Origin: an uncultured Alphaproteobacteria bacterium | GTDB taxonomy: Bacteria; Pseudomonadota; Alphaproteobacteria; HIMB59 | NCBI GenBank assembly: GCA_902610175.1 | Contig: CACLUR010000003.1 | Span: forward strand, 94,908-158,907 | Direction: 5' to 3' | DNA length: 64,000 nucleotides | Shown: positions 11,245-19,884 of the stretch, one piece after another | Layout of the letters: each line of letters begins with the position of its first letter | Numbering within the stretch: the stretch's first letter is position 1 | Made by a program: the position numbers and the translations under genes | The notes under the pieces: model-generated | Databases searched by the model: none | The model's input: the letters and a program-made list of their open reading frames with translations, nothing else | Told to the model about the DNA's origin: nothing

Positions 11245-12411
11245 TTGAAAATATTAATAATAGGGCTTGGTTATGTCGGTACTGCTAATGCTGTAATGTT
11301 ATCACAATATAATGAGGTTACTTGCTTTGATCAGGATTTTTTAAAATCAAACAATTTGATTAATGGAATTTCTCCTATAGAGGATAAGGAGGTATCAGAG
11401 TATCTATCTTCAAAGAAATTAAATTTAAAATCATCAGAGAAATTTCCATTCAAAATTGACAATTTTGACTTTGCAATTATTGCTACACCAACAAATTATG
11501 ATATAGAAATTAATAAATTTGATACTTCCTCAATAGAACAATCACTGGCGAGCATTCAAAAATCTAATTCTAATCCAACTGTAATAATTAGATCAACTAT
11601 ACCGGTTGGATATATAAAAAAAATACAAACAAAATATGATGATCTCGAAATCATTTTTGTACCTGAATTTTTAAGAGAAGGTAAGGCACTAAAAGATAGT
11701 TTACATCCTTCAAGAATAGTTATTGGTTCTCATTCAAAAAAAGGAAAAGAATTTGCTAGATTATTACTAGATGCAGCAGAAGATAAAAATGTTCAAACTA
11801 TTTACACAAATTCTACTGAAGCTGAGTCATCTAAATTATTTTCAAATGCTTATTTAGCAATGAGAGTTGCATTTTTTAATGAACTAGACTCATTTGCAAT
11901 GTCAAAAGGTTTGAATACAAAAGAAATTATTAAAGCTGTAAGTCTAGATCCTAGGATAGGAGATTTTTACAATAATCCATCATTTGGATACGGTGGATAC
12001 TGTTTACCAAAAGATACAAAACAATTATTAGCAAACTTCGATAAAGTCCCCCAAAAAATTATTGAGGCAATCATAGAGTCAAATTCAATGCGAAAAGATT
12101 TCATTGGTTTAGAGATTGCAAAATTAAAACCTAAAACTGTTGGTATATACAAACTCATTATGAAAGAGGGATCAGACAATATAAGAGAGTCAAGTATTCA
12201 AGGCATTATGAAAAGAGTTAACGCTAAAGGAGTAAGAGTAATAGTCTACGAACCTTTAATCAAAGTTAAACAATTTTTCAATTCAGAGGTTTATGAAGAT
12301 CTAGAATTATTCAAAAAAGATGCTGATTTAATTCTTTGCAATAGAAGCCATTCAGAACTAAATGATGTAGAAGACAAGATCTTTACTAGAGACTTGTTTA
12401 ACCAAGATTAA
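11245..12411 (+). CDS. ugd: UDP-glucose 6-dehydrogenase family protein
   Basis: A 388-residue UDP-glucose/GDP-mannose dehydrogenase that oxidises a nucleotide sugar to the uronate with two NAD+. The Rossmann motif GLGYVG is at residues 7-12, and the catalytic Cys253 sits in GYGGYCLPKDTK. Single-domain order (NAD-binding, central dimerisation, UDP-binding) is complete. It resembles the short Ugd type of E. coli (388 residues). The TTG start gives the canonical MKILIIG N-terminus. A TATAAT box at 11227-11232 lies only 12 bases before the start, so the transcript leader would be very short. No adjacent capsule genes. Confidence 0.92.
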   Translation: MKILIIGLGYVGTANAVMLSQYNEVTCFDQDFLKSNNLINGISPIEDKEVSEYLSSKKLNLKSSEKFPFKIDNFDFAIIATPTNYDIEINKFDTSSIEQSLASIQKSNSNPTVIIRSTIPVGYIKKIQTKYDDLEIIFVPEFLREGKALKDSLHPSRIVIGSHSKKGKEFARLLLDAAEDKNVQTIYTNSTEAESSKLFSNAYLAMRVAFFNELDSFAMSKGLNTKEIIKAVSLDPRIGDFYNNPSFGYGGYCLPKDTKQLLANFDKVPQKIIEAIIESNSMRKDFIGLEIAKLKPKTVGIYKLIMKEGSDNIRESSIQGIMKRVNAKGVRVIVYEPLIKVKQFFNSEVYEDLELFKKDADLILCNRSHSELNDVEDKIFTRDLFNQD

Positions 12412-12443
12412 GCAAAAGATTAATATTTTTTATAAATTTATCC

Positions 12444-12472
12444 AAAAAATACATGAAATTCATTGTATTTTT
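12444..12472 (+). terminator. AT-rich hairpin, possible terminator after ugd
   Basis: AAAAATACA and TGAA pair with TTCA and TGTATTTTT (one bulged T) around a single A, and the 3' arm ends in T residues. The stem is weak because it is almost all A-T, but its position between ugd and the aapJ promoter fits a terminator. Confidence 0.4.
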
Positions 12473-12476
12473 ATAT

Positions 12477-12505
12477 TTTAGTTTCGCATCAGATAGGTCT
12501 ATACT
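12477..12505 (+). promoter_or_regulatory. Possible aapJ promoter
   Basis: A -10 box TATACT (12500-12505) lies 17 bases after a poor -35 (TTTAGT, 12477-12482). A strong AAGGAGG ribosome-binding site at 12524-12530 precedes the aapJ ATG, fitting the very high expression usual for this binding protein. Confidence 0.4.
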
Positions 12506-12535
12506 GCCGAGGCTTATATATATAAGGAGGAAACG

Positions 12536-13561
12536 ATGACAAAAATTAAATCGTTGTTTATTTCTCTTGTTTTAACTCTTGGTGTTTCTATAGCAATAGC
12601 TGGAAGTCACGGAAGCACTCATGATTTAGTTAAAGAAAGAGGAAAATTAATGTGCGGTTCCAACACTGGATTAGCGGGCTTTGGTGCTCCAAATGACGCT
12701 GGTGTTTGGGAAGGCATTGATGTTGATGTATGTAGAGCTGTAGCAGCTGCTGTTTTTGGTGATGCTTCTAAAGTTGAATATGTACCTACAACATCAAAAG
12801 TACGTTTCACAGTTCTTCAGTCAGGTGAAATTGATATGCTATCAAGAAATACTACATGGACTTTATCAAGAGACGTTGATCTTGGTTTAGAATTTGTTGG
12901 TGTTAACTACTATGATGGTCAAGGCTTTATGGTTAACAAAAGTCTTGGTGTGTCAAGTGCTATGGAATTAGATGGCGCTTCTGTATGTATCCAGGTTGGT
13001 ACAACAACTGAAATGAATCTTGCTGATTTCTTCAAAGCAAATGGTATGAGCTATGAGTCAGTTCCTGTTGAGACTAACTCAGAAGCTGATGCTGCATACA
13101 CAGCTGGTCGTTGTGACGTTTACACAACAGACGCATCTGGTTTATATGCAAGTAGAGCTGGTTATCCAGACCCATCTGCTCACGTGGTTTTACCAGAAAT
13201 TGTATCTAAAGAGCCTTTAGGCCCTGCAGTTAGACACGGTGATAGTGAGTGGGCTGATATCGTAAGATGGTCTCTTAATGCAATGATCATTGGTGAAGAG
13301 CTAGGTATCACATCAGCTAATGTTGATGAAATGAAGAGCTCAAAAAACCCTGAGGTTTTAAGACTATTAGGTGTTGATGCTGGTTACGGTGCTATGTTAG
13401 GTCTTTCTGACGACTGGGCTTATAATATCTTAAGTCAAGTTGGAAACTATTCAGAGAGCTTTGAAAAGCATATTGGTCCAAACACACCAATTAACATTCA
13501 AAGAGGCTTAAATGCTCTTTATAAAGATGGCGGTATTTTATACGCACCCCCATTTAGATAA
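12536..13561 (+). CDS. aapJ: General L-amino-acid ABC transporter, periplasmic binding protein
   Basis: A 341-residue solute-binding protein of the AapJ/BztA family. A signal peptide (about residues 1-22, ending SIAIA) directs it to the periplasm. The mature part has the class-3 binding fold with LMCGSNTGLAGFG at the N-terminus and GRCDVYTTDASGLYA in the second lobe. It delivers a broad range of L-amino acids to AapQM. The codon choice is visibly less AT-biased than its neighbours, as expected for a highly expressed gene. It is first in aapJQMP, with a perfect Shine-Dalgarno and a stable hairpin after its stop. Confidence 0.95.
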   Translation: MTKIKSLFISLVLTLGVSIAIAGSHGSTHDLVKERGKLMCGSNTGLAGFGAPNDAGVWEGIDVDVCRAVAAAVFGDASKVEYVPTTSKVRFTVLQSGEIDMLSRNTTWTLSRDVDLGLEFVGVNYYDGQGFMVNKSLGVSSAMELDGASVCIQVGTTTEMNLADFFKANGMSYESVPVETNSEADAAYTAGRCDVYTTDASGLYASRAGYPDPSAHVVLPEIVSKEPLGPAVRHGDSEWADIVRWSLNAMIIGEELGITSANVDEMKSSKNPEVLRLLGVDAGYGAMLGLSDDWAYNILSQVGNYSESFEKHIGPNTPINIQRGLNALYKDGGILYAPPFR

Positions 13562-13568
13562 AAAATAA

Positions 13569-13593
13569 GGGTATGGGCTTTGAGCCCATACCC
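13569..13593 (+). promoter_or_regulatory. Intercistronic stem-loop between aapJ and aapQ
   Basis: An 11-bp perfect stem (GGGTATGGGCT / AGCCCATACCC) has a 3-base loop and lies 7 bases after the aapJ stop. No T-tract follows, so it is more likely an mRNA-stabilising or partial-termination element that raises aapJ expression above that of the permease genes. Confidence 0.8.
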
Positions 13594-13616
13594 AAAATTT
13601 ACGGATTTCAAAATTT

Positions 13617-14786
13617 ATGCAGACCAATTTTTTCAGAAAAATAATATTTGATGAAAAATCAAGATCCCTTCTAATTCAAACACTGGTAATTGGTCTTTTT
13701 GCTTTATTTATATATCTTATAACCCAGCAAACAGCCTATAATTTAGAAAAAAGAGGAATTAGCTCAGGTTTTGATTTCTTACATATCTCAGCAGGTTACG
13801 ATATAAGCATACGTTTAATTCCATTTACAAGTGAGGACACTCACTTAAGAGCATATTTTGTTGGATTATTAAATACATTGATGATTGCTGTTTGTGGGTG
13901 TTTTTTAGCAACCATAATTGGATTTTTAGTCGGAATAATTCGCCTATCAAGCAATTGGCTATTTCGTAATATTGCTTATGTTTATGTTGAGTTTACAAGA
14001 AATGTCCCAGTTCTTGTTCAAATAATTCTTTACTACAGCATTCTTTTAAACTTACCTAAAATCAAACAAGCAATTGTAATTTTTGATAATTTTTATTTAA
14101 CTAATCGAGGTTTCTTTTCCCCCTCTCCAATATTTAAAGACGGTTTTTCAATTGTTGCTTGGAGCTTAGTAATTGCAATTATATTTGCTTTTTTCCTAAA
14201 AAGATTTTTAAAGAAAAAACAAGAAGAAAGCGGAAAACAATATCCAACTTTTATGATAAACAGTGCAATTATTATTTTTACCCCAATTATTTTTTATTAC
14301 ATCATGGGTATGCCTCTAGAGTTTGATAGTCCAGTTTTAAAGGGATTTAATTTTAAAGGAGGTATGGTAATTCGACCAGAATTTTTAGGAATGCTGTTTG
14401 GTTTATCTATTTATACAGCTGCATTTATCTCAGAGACTGTTAGATCTGGCATTATATCAGTATCAAAGGGACAAAGGGAGGCATCTCAAGCCTTAGGTTT
14501 AAAAAGTAATTTTATTATGAGGCTGATTATTATTCCTCAAGCACTAAGAGTTATCATTCCGCCACTTACCTCTCAATATTTAAATTTAACTAAAAACTCC
14601 TCTCTTGGTATTGCAATAGGTTATGCTGATTTAGTTCATGGATTTGGAGGTATATCTTTAAATCAAACAGGAAGAGCAATAGAGATTATGATGATGGTTA
14701 TGCTTACTTATTTGACAATTAGTTTAACCATTTCTTTTTTTATGAACCTATATAATAAGTCTGTACAATTTAAGGGTAACGCATGA
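13617..14786 (+). CDS. aapQ: General L-amino-acid ABC transporter permease AapQ
   Basis: A 389-residue inner-membrane permease of the HisMQ/BztB type. The N-terminal half holds a membrane segment and a long periplasmic insertion; the C-terminal half contains the conserved coupling loop EAxxALG (REASQALGLKSNFIMRLIIIPQALR) that contacts the ATPase. Together with AapM it forms the channel for amino acids delivered by AapJ. The size fits AapQ (about 390-400). It overlaps aapM by 4 bases (ATGA). Confidence 0.95.
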   Translation: MQTNFFRKIIFDEKSRSLLIQTLVIGLFALFIYLITQQTAYNLEKRGISSGFDFLHISAGYDISIRLIPFTSEDTHLRAYFVGLLNTLMIAVCGCFLATIIGFLVGIIRLSSNWLFRNIAYVYVEFTRNVPVLVQIILYYSILLNLPKIKQAIVIFDNFYLTNRGFFSPSPIFKDGFSIVAWSLVIAIIFAFFLKRFLKKKQEESGKQYPTFMINSAIIIFTPIIFYYIMGMPLEFDSPVLKGFNFKGGMVIRPEFLGMLFGLSIYTAAFISETVRSGIISVSKGQREASQALGLKSNFIMRLIIIPQALRVIIPPLTSQYLNLTKNSSLGIAIGYADLVHGFGGISLNQTGRAIEIMMMVMLTYLTISLTISFFMNLYNKSVQFKGNA

Positions 14787-15895
14787 GCTCAACTACTATT
14801 GAAATTATTTCACGTAGTAAGTATTACAACTGGTTAGTAAAAAATTTATTTTCCTCTTGGGTAAATACAATATTAACCGTTATTGCGCTAATATTTGTTT
14901 ATCAAGTTGGAAGTTTCTTTTTGAACTGGGCAATTTTTGATGCTGATTTTAGATATAATTTTCAAGGTGAACTAATTATTGATCGCGGATTTTGCTCTAA
15001 AAATATTATGCCTGGTGAATATGGTGCCTGTTGGGCAATTATTTTTGCACGATGGAACCAATTTATGTACGGACTTTATCCTATTGAAGAAGCATGGAGG
15101 GTAAACTTAATTTATGCTCTTTTACCTTTAGCAATTATTGGAATTCTTTTTGATAAAATTCCATTTCGTAGATATTTTATTTATTTTACATTTATATTTC
15201 CATTCTTGGCTTACTTCATGCTTTACGGAGGACCAGGATTAAGTGTTGTCGGTACAAATAAATGGGGAGGGCTCTTAGTAACACTTTTCTTAGGAGTTAC
15301 TGGGATAGGTTTAGCGTTTCCTTTAAGCATTCTTTTAGCCTTAGGTAGAAGATCTAAAATGCCCATCATAAAATCATTGTGTGTAGTTTTTATTGAATTC
15401 ATTAGAGGCGTTCCTCTTATAACATTGTTATTTACCGCTAATGTGATGTTACCTTTATTTTTACCTGATGGAGTAAATCCAGATAACCTTTTACGTGCAT
15501 TAGTAGCTGTTACTTTATTTCAATCAGCCTATATGGCTGAAGCAATTAGAGGGGGCTTGCAAGCCATTCCAAGGGGGCAAGTTGAAGCTGCTCAGTCTTT
15601 AGGATTAAGTTATTGGCAAACCACTCGCAAAATAGTTTTACCACAAGCTCTAAAGATAGCTATTCCACCAATTGTTAATACCTGTATTGGATTATTTAAA
15701 GATACATCTTTGGTTTTAATTATAGGATTATTTGATTTATTAGGTATAGGTAGAGCGGCTTTAGCTGATATGACATGGACTAAACTTTATTATGAAGTTT
15801 ATGTTTTTATTTCACTAGTATTTTTCATATTTTGCTTTGGTATGTCACGCTATAGTTTATATTTAGAAAAAAAACTAAAAACGGATAATAGTTAA
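14783..15895 (+). CDS. aapM: General L-amino-acid ABC transporter permease AapM
   Basis: A 370-residue partner permease of AapQ. Several N-terminal hydrophobic segments are followed by the typical binding-protein-dependent permease domain with the EAA loop ([24 protein letters not shown]). Residues such as [14 protein letters not shown] match polar amino-acid permeases. It starts in the ATGA overlap with aapQ and overlaps aapP by a single base (TAATG), so the three genes are translationally coupled. Confidence 0.95.
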   Translation: MSSTTIEIISRSKYYNWLVKNLFSSWVNTILTVIALIFVYQVGSFFLNWAIFDADFRYNFQGELIIDRGFCSKNIMPGEYGACWAIIFARWNQFMYGLYPIEEAWRVNLIYALLPLAIIGILFDKIPFRRYFIYFTFIFPFLAYFMLYGGPGLSVVGTNKWGGLLVTLFLGVTGIGLAFPLSILLALGRRSKMPIIKSLCVVFIEFIRGVPLITLLFTANVMLPLFLPDGVNPDNLLRALVAVTLFQSAYMAEAIRGGLQAIPRGQVEAAQSLGLSYWQTTRKIVLPQALKIAIPPIVNTCIGLFKDTSLVLIIGLFDLLGIGRAALADMTWTKLYYEVYVFISLVFFIFCFGMSRYSLYLEKKLKTDNS

Positions 15896-16638
15896 TGAGC
15901 ACAGATCAGGTAATACATTTAGAAAAAGTAAACAAATGGTATGATGATTTTCATGTTTTAAAAGATATTGATTTAATTGTTAATAAAGGACAAAAAATTG
16001 TTATCTGTGGCCCTAGCGGCTCTGGTAAGTCAACAATGATTAGATGTATAAATCGTCTGGAGGCTCATCAAAAAGGGACAATTGTTGTTCACGGAACAGA
16101 GCTTACAAATGATCTTAAAAACATTGATTTAATTAGGAAAAATGTCGGTATGGTTTTCCAGCAATTCAATCTTTTTCCACACCTCTCTGTATTAGACAAT
16201 ATTTCCCTAGCGCCAATTTGGGTGAAAAAAATGCCAAAAAATGAAGCCGAAGATATTGCAATGTCCTATTTAGAAAAAGTTAAAATTCCTGAGCAGGCTA
16301 AAAAATTTCCTGGTCAGCTCTCTGGAGGTCAACAGCAACGTGTTGCTATAGCTAGATCATTAGCTATGAACCCTGACATTATGTTGTTTGATGAACCAAC
16401 ATCAGCTTTAGACCCAGAAATGATCAAAGAGGTTTTGGATGTTATGATACAATTAGCGGAAGAGGGTATGACTATGTTAGTTGTTACTCATGAGATGGGA
16501 TTTGCAAAAACTGTTGCTGATCAAATGATATTTATGGACGAAGGAAGAATTGTTGAACAAGCATCCCCAGATGAATTCTTTAATAACCCAAAAAGTGACC
16601 GAACTAAACTTTTCTTAAGTCAAATTCTTAATCATTAA
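15895..16638 (+). CDS. aapP: General L-amino-acid ABC transporter ATP-binding protein
   Basis: A 247-residue ATPase that energises AapQM on the cytosolic face. Walker [10 protein letters not shown], the Q-loop FQQFNLFPH, the ABC signature LSGGQQQR, Walker [14 protein letters not shown] and the H-loop VTHEM are all intact. Length and motif spacing match the polar amino-acid transporter ATPases (GlnQ/AapP). It is the last gene of aapJQMP; the LysE-type exporter begins 12 bases later and may be cotranscribed. Confidence 0.97.
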   Translation: MSTDQVIHLEKVNKWYDDFHVLKDIDLIVNKGQKIVICGPSGSGKSTMIRCINRLEAHQKGTIVVHGTELTNDLKNIDLIRKNVGMVFQQFNLFPHLSVLDNISLAPIWVKKMPKNEAEDIAMSYLEKVKIPEQAKKFPGQLSGGQQQRVAIARSLAMNPDIMLFDEPTSALDPEMIKEVLDVMIQLAEEGMTMLVVTHEMGFAKTVADQMIFMDEGRIVEQASPDEFFNNPKSDRTKLFLSQILNH

Positions 16639-16649
16639 AGTAATCTAAG

Positions 16650-17276
16650 ATGAATGAAGTTGTTATGGCTTTATTATCTGGGTGGATAATATTTTATTTT
16701 GCTGTATTTTTGCCAGGACCTAACACGTTTTTTGTAGCATCTGTTGGCATTAGTGGACAGAAAAAACAAATTTGGGGTGCTGCAGTTGGCACTGCTATTG
16801 GTTCTTTTACTTGGTGCTTACTTGCTACAACAGGTATTTCTTTTCTAATTTCAAATTTAATGGGATGGGGTTTTATAGTTTTAAAGATTCTAGCCAGTCT
16901 TTATATGATTTATTTAGCATATCAAATTGGAAGCCAATACTTTAGCTCTGAAAATCAACTTATAAAACTATCTAATGAAAGAAATTTTTTAAATAGTATG
17001 AAAAAAGCTATAATTGTTGCTTATACCAATCCCAAAGCTTTTGCATTTTGGTCTGCTCTAGCAACTCTACAATTTAGTGAAAACTTAAATTTTAGTATCG
17101 CTTTAATTTTTGCTACAGGTAGTTTTTTTATTTCAGCAATGAATTATTCAATTATCGGCCACTTTTTTGGTATTAAAAAGTTTTCAAATTATTTCAATAG
17201 ACCTAAAAATATTGTCAATTTAATATTCGCTGGACTTTTTATATTTGTAGCTTTTGAAATTTGGGTGTTAGGCTAG
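16650..17276 (+). CDS. LysE/RhtB-family amino-acid exporter
   Basis: A 208-residue membrane protein with about six hydrophobic segments and the LysE/RhtB N-terminal signature (FLPGPNTFFVASVG, about residues 21-34). It also has the conserved NPKAFAFW segment before the third membrane pair. Family members export lysine, threonine or homoserine. It directly follows aapP, suggesting relief of amino-acid overload when the general importer is active; that link is inference from position. It ends before a hairpin shared with a convergent small gene. Confidence 0.88.
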   Translation: MNEVVMALLSGWIIFYFAVFLPGPNTFFVASVGISGQKKQIWGAAVGTAIGSFTWCLLATTGISFLISNLMGWGFIVLKILASLYMIYLAYQIGSQYFSSENQLIKLSNERNFLNSMKKAIIVAYTNPKAFAFWSALATLQFSENLNFSIALIFATGSFFISAMNYSIIGHFFGIKKFSNYFNRPKNIVNLIFAGLFIFVAFEIWVLG

Positions 17277-17278
17277 GC

Positions 17279-17305
17279 AAAAAGCCCTAAATAGGGCTTC
17301 TTAAA
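17279..17305. terminator. Bidirectional hairpin terminator
   Basis: AAGCCCT / AGGGCTT pairs around AAAT. On the minus strand the stem is followed by CTTTTTG, and on the plus strand by CTTAAAATTTT. It sits exactly between convergent stops and can serve both the LysE-type gene and the small minus-strand gene. Confidence 0.75.
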
Positions 17306-17465
17306 ATTTTCTAATAAATCTTCTATCTATATCTTTTTGTCTTCTTTCAAGATCAATCATGTCGATAGCTTGAGATAAATATACCTCTTCTTTGTAAGAC
17401 TTTGATTTTTGGTCATTTTTTCCGTTAATAATTATTTTTCTAATAGATTTAAATAGATTGCTCAT
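17301..17465 (-). CDS. DUF3563-like small protein, 54 residues
   Basis: The reading frame begins MSNLFKSIRK and contains EEVYLSQAIDMIDLERRQKD (residues 26-45), followed by IDRR, resembling the DUF3563 motif YLaxAxDxxDLExRxrxxdR known from many proteobacteria. Function of that family is unknown. Its ATG overlaps the stop of the upstream 59-residue gene by one base (TAATG), arguing that both are translated, and it ends at a shared bidirectional terminator. The DUF3563 call is from memory of the motif and should be confirmed by a profile search. Confidence 0.7.
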   Translation of the reverse strand: MSNLFKSIRKIIINGKNDQKSKSYKEEVYLSQAIDMIDLERRQKDIDRRFIRKF

Positions 17466-17644
17466 TAGGCAGCCTCTTTTAAGCTATTTGGAAATGACTG
17501 ATTTCTTTGATACTCGGAGTAAGCCCATTGCCAATCTGTGCCATACTCAACCTTACAAAAATTTATAATACTGTCTTCTTTTTTACTAAAAAGAGATAAC
17601 CAAAACTTTAAAGATCTTTCTGTAAATCCAAAAATTTTATTCAT
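17465..17644 (-). CDS. Small protein of 59 residues, unknown
   Basis: A short frame that begins MNKIFGFTERSLKFW and has a Trp/Tyr-rich centre (YGTDWQWAYSEYQ, residues 34-46). A clear AGGAAA ribosome-binding site precedes the ATG. It overlaps the DUF3563-like gene by one base, so the two form a tiny bicistronic unit. I do not recognise the family and assign no function. Preserved spacing, ribosome site and coupling make it a credible gene. Confidence 0.6.
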   Translation of the reverse strand: MNKIFGFTERSLKFWLSLFSKKEDSIINFCKVEYGTDWQWAYSEYQRNQSFPNSLKEAA

Positions 17645-17704
17645 AATTTTATTTCCTTTCTTATATATATATAGTTTTAAAAAGAAGTTTTACTTTTGCT
17701 AAAT

Positions 17705-17723
17705 ATAGACAGCAGATGTCTAT
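17705..17723. promoter_or_regulatory. Inverted repeat upstream of the two small minus-strand genes
   Basis: ATAGACA-GCAGA-TGTCTAT, a perfect 7-bp repeat, lies about 60 bases before the 59-residue gene and 80 bases before the divergent dipeptidase gene. It could be an operator for either. The rest of 17645-17804 is AT-rich and shows nothing else I can name. Confidence 0.35.
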
Positions 17724-17804
17724 TTATGAGACTTCAAACAAATTAATTAAATATTTTTAATTTGCATGTAGTCTAAGTAACAAAAAAAATGATAAATTTA
17801 TGAC

Positions 17805-18881
17805 ATGGATTATAAAATTTTTGATGGCCATAATGATGTATTATTTAGACTATTTTTAAAGAACAAACCTGATTCGTATCTTGATTTTATTGATGGAGAT
17901 AATGAGGGACATTTAGATCTTCCTCGAATGAACCAAGCTAATTTTAAAGGAGGCTTATGCGCCATATATGTTCCTACCCCAGAACAAGATATCTCTGATT
18001 CTGATAAGTTGGTCAACTATAAAGATATGGAGAAAGATGAGTATTTATTACCACTTCCAAGACCCGTTGACGTAAACGATGCATTACCAGTTGTTTTAAA
18101 TCAATTGTCTATCCTTTCAAAAATTGAAAGAAACTCAAAAAATAAAGTTAAGATTTGTTTATCTGGCATGGATTTGGAAACCTCTTTTAAACATGATGAT
18201 CAATTATCTGTAGTAATGCATATAGAGGGCGCAGAATGTATAGATAAAAATTTTTATAATCTCGAAACTTTATTTCGAGCTGGTCTTAGATCAATTGGGC
18301 CAGTTTGGTCAAGACCTACTATTTTTGCAGAGGGTGTTCCCTTTGCTTTTCCAACTTCACCAGATATTGGAGATGGTTTAACCGAAATAGGAATAGAGCT
18401 TATAAAAAATTGTAATTCACTAAATATGTTAATTGACACCTCTCATTTAAATGAAAAAGGCTTTTGGGATATAGCAAAATATTCAAATTCGCCCCTGGTA
18501 GCCACGCATAGCAATGCTCATCAGATTTGCCCACACTCTAGAAACCTTACAAATAAGCAATTAGATGCAATCAAAGAAACTCAAGGGATGGTTGGAGTTA
18601 ACTTTGCCCCAGCTTTTTTAAGGAAAGATGGAAAAATGGTTTCTGATACAGATTTACAAATAATAGTTGATCATTTTAAGTACCTTATTGACTATTTGGG
18701 AGATGATAAAGTTGGATTTGGCTCAGATTTTGACGGTGCAATGATGCCAAAAGATCTAAATAGTGTTCTAGGTATGCACAAATTAATCGATCTATTAATT
18801 TCACAGGGTTTTAATGAAAACTTAATGATTAAAATTTCACATTTAAATTGGATTAATCTTTTAAAAAGAGTTCTAAATTAA
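17805..18881 (+). CDS. Membrane-dipeptidase family (M19) peptidase
   Basis: A 358-residue zinc peptidase of the renal dipeptidase family. Metal-binding DGHNDV lies at residues 7-12 (His9, Asp11). The bridging Glu in MHIEGAE, the ATHSN histidine segment and the C-terminal GFGSDFDG motif are all present. Bacterial members hydrolyse dipeptides, including D-amino-acid ones, and some act on other amide bonds. No signal peptide is visible, so it is probably cytosolic. The neighbouring amino-acid transporters fit a role in peptide use, but the substrate is not predictable. Confidence 0.92.
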   Translation: MDYKIFDGHNDVLFRLFLKNKPDSYLDFIDGDNEGHLDLPRMNQANFKGGLCAIYVPTPEQDISDSDKLVNYKDMEKDEYLLPLPRPVDVNDALPVVLNQLSILSKIERNSKNKVKICLSGMDLETSFKHDDQLSVVMHIEGAECIDKNFYNLETLFRAGLRSIGPVWSRPTIFAEGVPFAFPTSPDIGDGLTEIGIELIKNCNSLNMLIDTSHLNEKGFWDIAKYSNSPLVATHSNAHQICPHSRNLTNKQLDAIKETQGMVGVNFAPAFLRKDGKMVSDTDLQIIVDHFKYLIDYLGDDKVGFGSDFDGAMMPKDLNSVLGMHKLIDLLISQGFNENLMIKISHLNWINLLKRVLN

Positions 18882-18925
18882 TAAATATTCAATGAAGTGA
18901 AACTTTAGTATCAAAAAAATTCTGA

Positions 18926-18931
18926 TATAAT
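18926..18931 (+). promoter_or_regulatory. TATAAT box directly before the 61-residue gene
   Basis: A perfect TATAAT ends 6 bases before the ATG at 18938. Transcription would start at or next to the ATG, giving a leaderless or nearly leaderless mRNA. The -35 region is poor (CTTTAG at a 17-base spacing). Confidence 0.45.
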
Positions 18932-18937
18932 CCTTTT

Positions 18938-19123
18938 ATGGGACTTCACTTTGACTATAAATCAAAAGCTGGTGAAAGAGCTATGGAGAAAGAGCGTAAG
19001 CGCCAAGAAAAACTTGCCGCTAAAAAGGCAAAAAGAGAAGCAAAAAGAGAAGCAGAAGAGTTAGCCGAATTAGAGCGCCTTACAGACCCAAATGCTCCAG
19101 CTGAGGGAAATCAGGAACAGTAA
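18938..19123 (+). CDS. Small highly charged Lys/Arg/Glu-rich protein
   Basis: A 61-residue protein unlike any family I can name. It begins MGLHFDYKSKAGERAMEKER, followed by about 30 residues of alternating Lys/Arg/Glu/Ala predicted to form a single long helix, and ends with DPNAPAEGNQEQ. Composition suggests nucleic-acid or ribosome binding or a coiled coil, but this is inference. It has a consensus TATAAT directly upstream and no obvious Shine-Dalgarno. Its base composition is less AT-rich than neighbouring genes. It stands between the dipeptidase and a convergent DUF3445 gene. Confidence 0.6.
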   Translation: MGLHFDYKSKAGERAMEKERKRQEKLAAKKAKREAKREAEELAELERLTDPNAPAEGNQEQ

Positions 19124-19170
19124 TCTGATTACCTTCAAATATATTAATTTTTTCGATCGCTAGTATCGAC

Positions 19171-19884
19171 TCAGACTCTTTTTATCTTATAAATTTTTTG
19201 ATCCTCTGTCATAGATCTGACTTGCCTTTTATACCATTCCTTAAAATCATTTGATGTGTCATCATAAAACATCACTTTCTTTCGAATTAAGAAAATACCA
19301 ATATCACTCTCTGGAATTCCAATAAAAGTCTGTCTTTCTGTGTGCATCACTTTTACACTTTCTTGCAAAGGTTCATGCTCACATAAATAATAACCATAGT
19401 GCTCTCCCCAAACATATCTTATAATAGGAGTTGTTGCTTCAATCATCATCTGAACATATTTATCCTCATTTTTTAAAAAATTTTCCATACCTGGTACAGG
19501 TTGATGGATTTGAGCAAAACTAAGACCAATTTTTTCTTTAGGCACCCAAACAGAGGGGAATGAAACATGTAAAGCTATAAGTTTGTTACATCTGTGAAAA
19601 ATGGCTATATCCTCTTGAAGATTATAACCAAGTTGTACAAAGTTATTAAAGTTAGAGTTTTTAGATGGGTATTCTTTTTTTAATATAGAATTTAACTTCT
19701 CGCATACAGCTATATCAATTTCTTTTGTAAAATAATCATCAATAAAAATATTTTCTTTACATTTTTGTTTCAAACTTAAATATCTTTCTTCATGCTCATC
19801 ATATTCAATAATTGGAAGGTCTTTTATTTTTTTTATTCCAGGAGCTACAGAGTAAATAGGTCCATATGGTTCCCAGTCGATCAT
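19171..19884 (-). CDS. DUF3445 protein, haem-dependent oxidative N-demethylase-like
   Basis: A 237-residue protein resembling the DUF3445 family, whose studied member is the alpha subunit of a haem-dependent oxidative N-demethylase acting on dimethylamine. Supporting segments are WVPKEKIGLSFAQIHQPVPG (residues 117-136) and the ERQTFIGIPES motif (172-182). It is somewhat shorter than described members. The ATG lies in a 4-base overlap with the upstream TauE-like gene, so the two are one operon. A role in methylated-amine or one-carbon use is plausible but inferred; the reductase partner subunits are not in the window. Confidence 0.7.
   Translation of the reverse strand: MIDWEPYGPIYSVAPGIKKIKDLPIIEYDEHEERYLSLKQKCKENIFIDDYFTKEIDIAVCEKLNSILKKEYPSKNSNFNNFVQLGYNLQEDIAIFHRCNKLIALHVSFPSVWVPKEKIGLSFAQIHQPVPGMENFLKNEDKYVQMMIEATTPIIRYVWGEHYGYYLCEHEPLQESVKVMHTERQTFIGIPESDIGIFLIRKKVMFYDDTSNDFKEWYKRQVRSMTEDQKIYKIKRV

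Noticed and set aside
19135..19185. Terminator between the small charged gene and the DUF3445 gene
   Set aside because: CGAT/ATCG pairing around 19154-19168 is only 4 bp and the T-runs are not adjacent to the stem.
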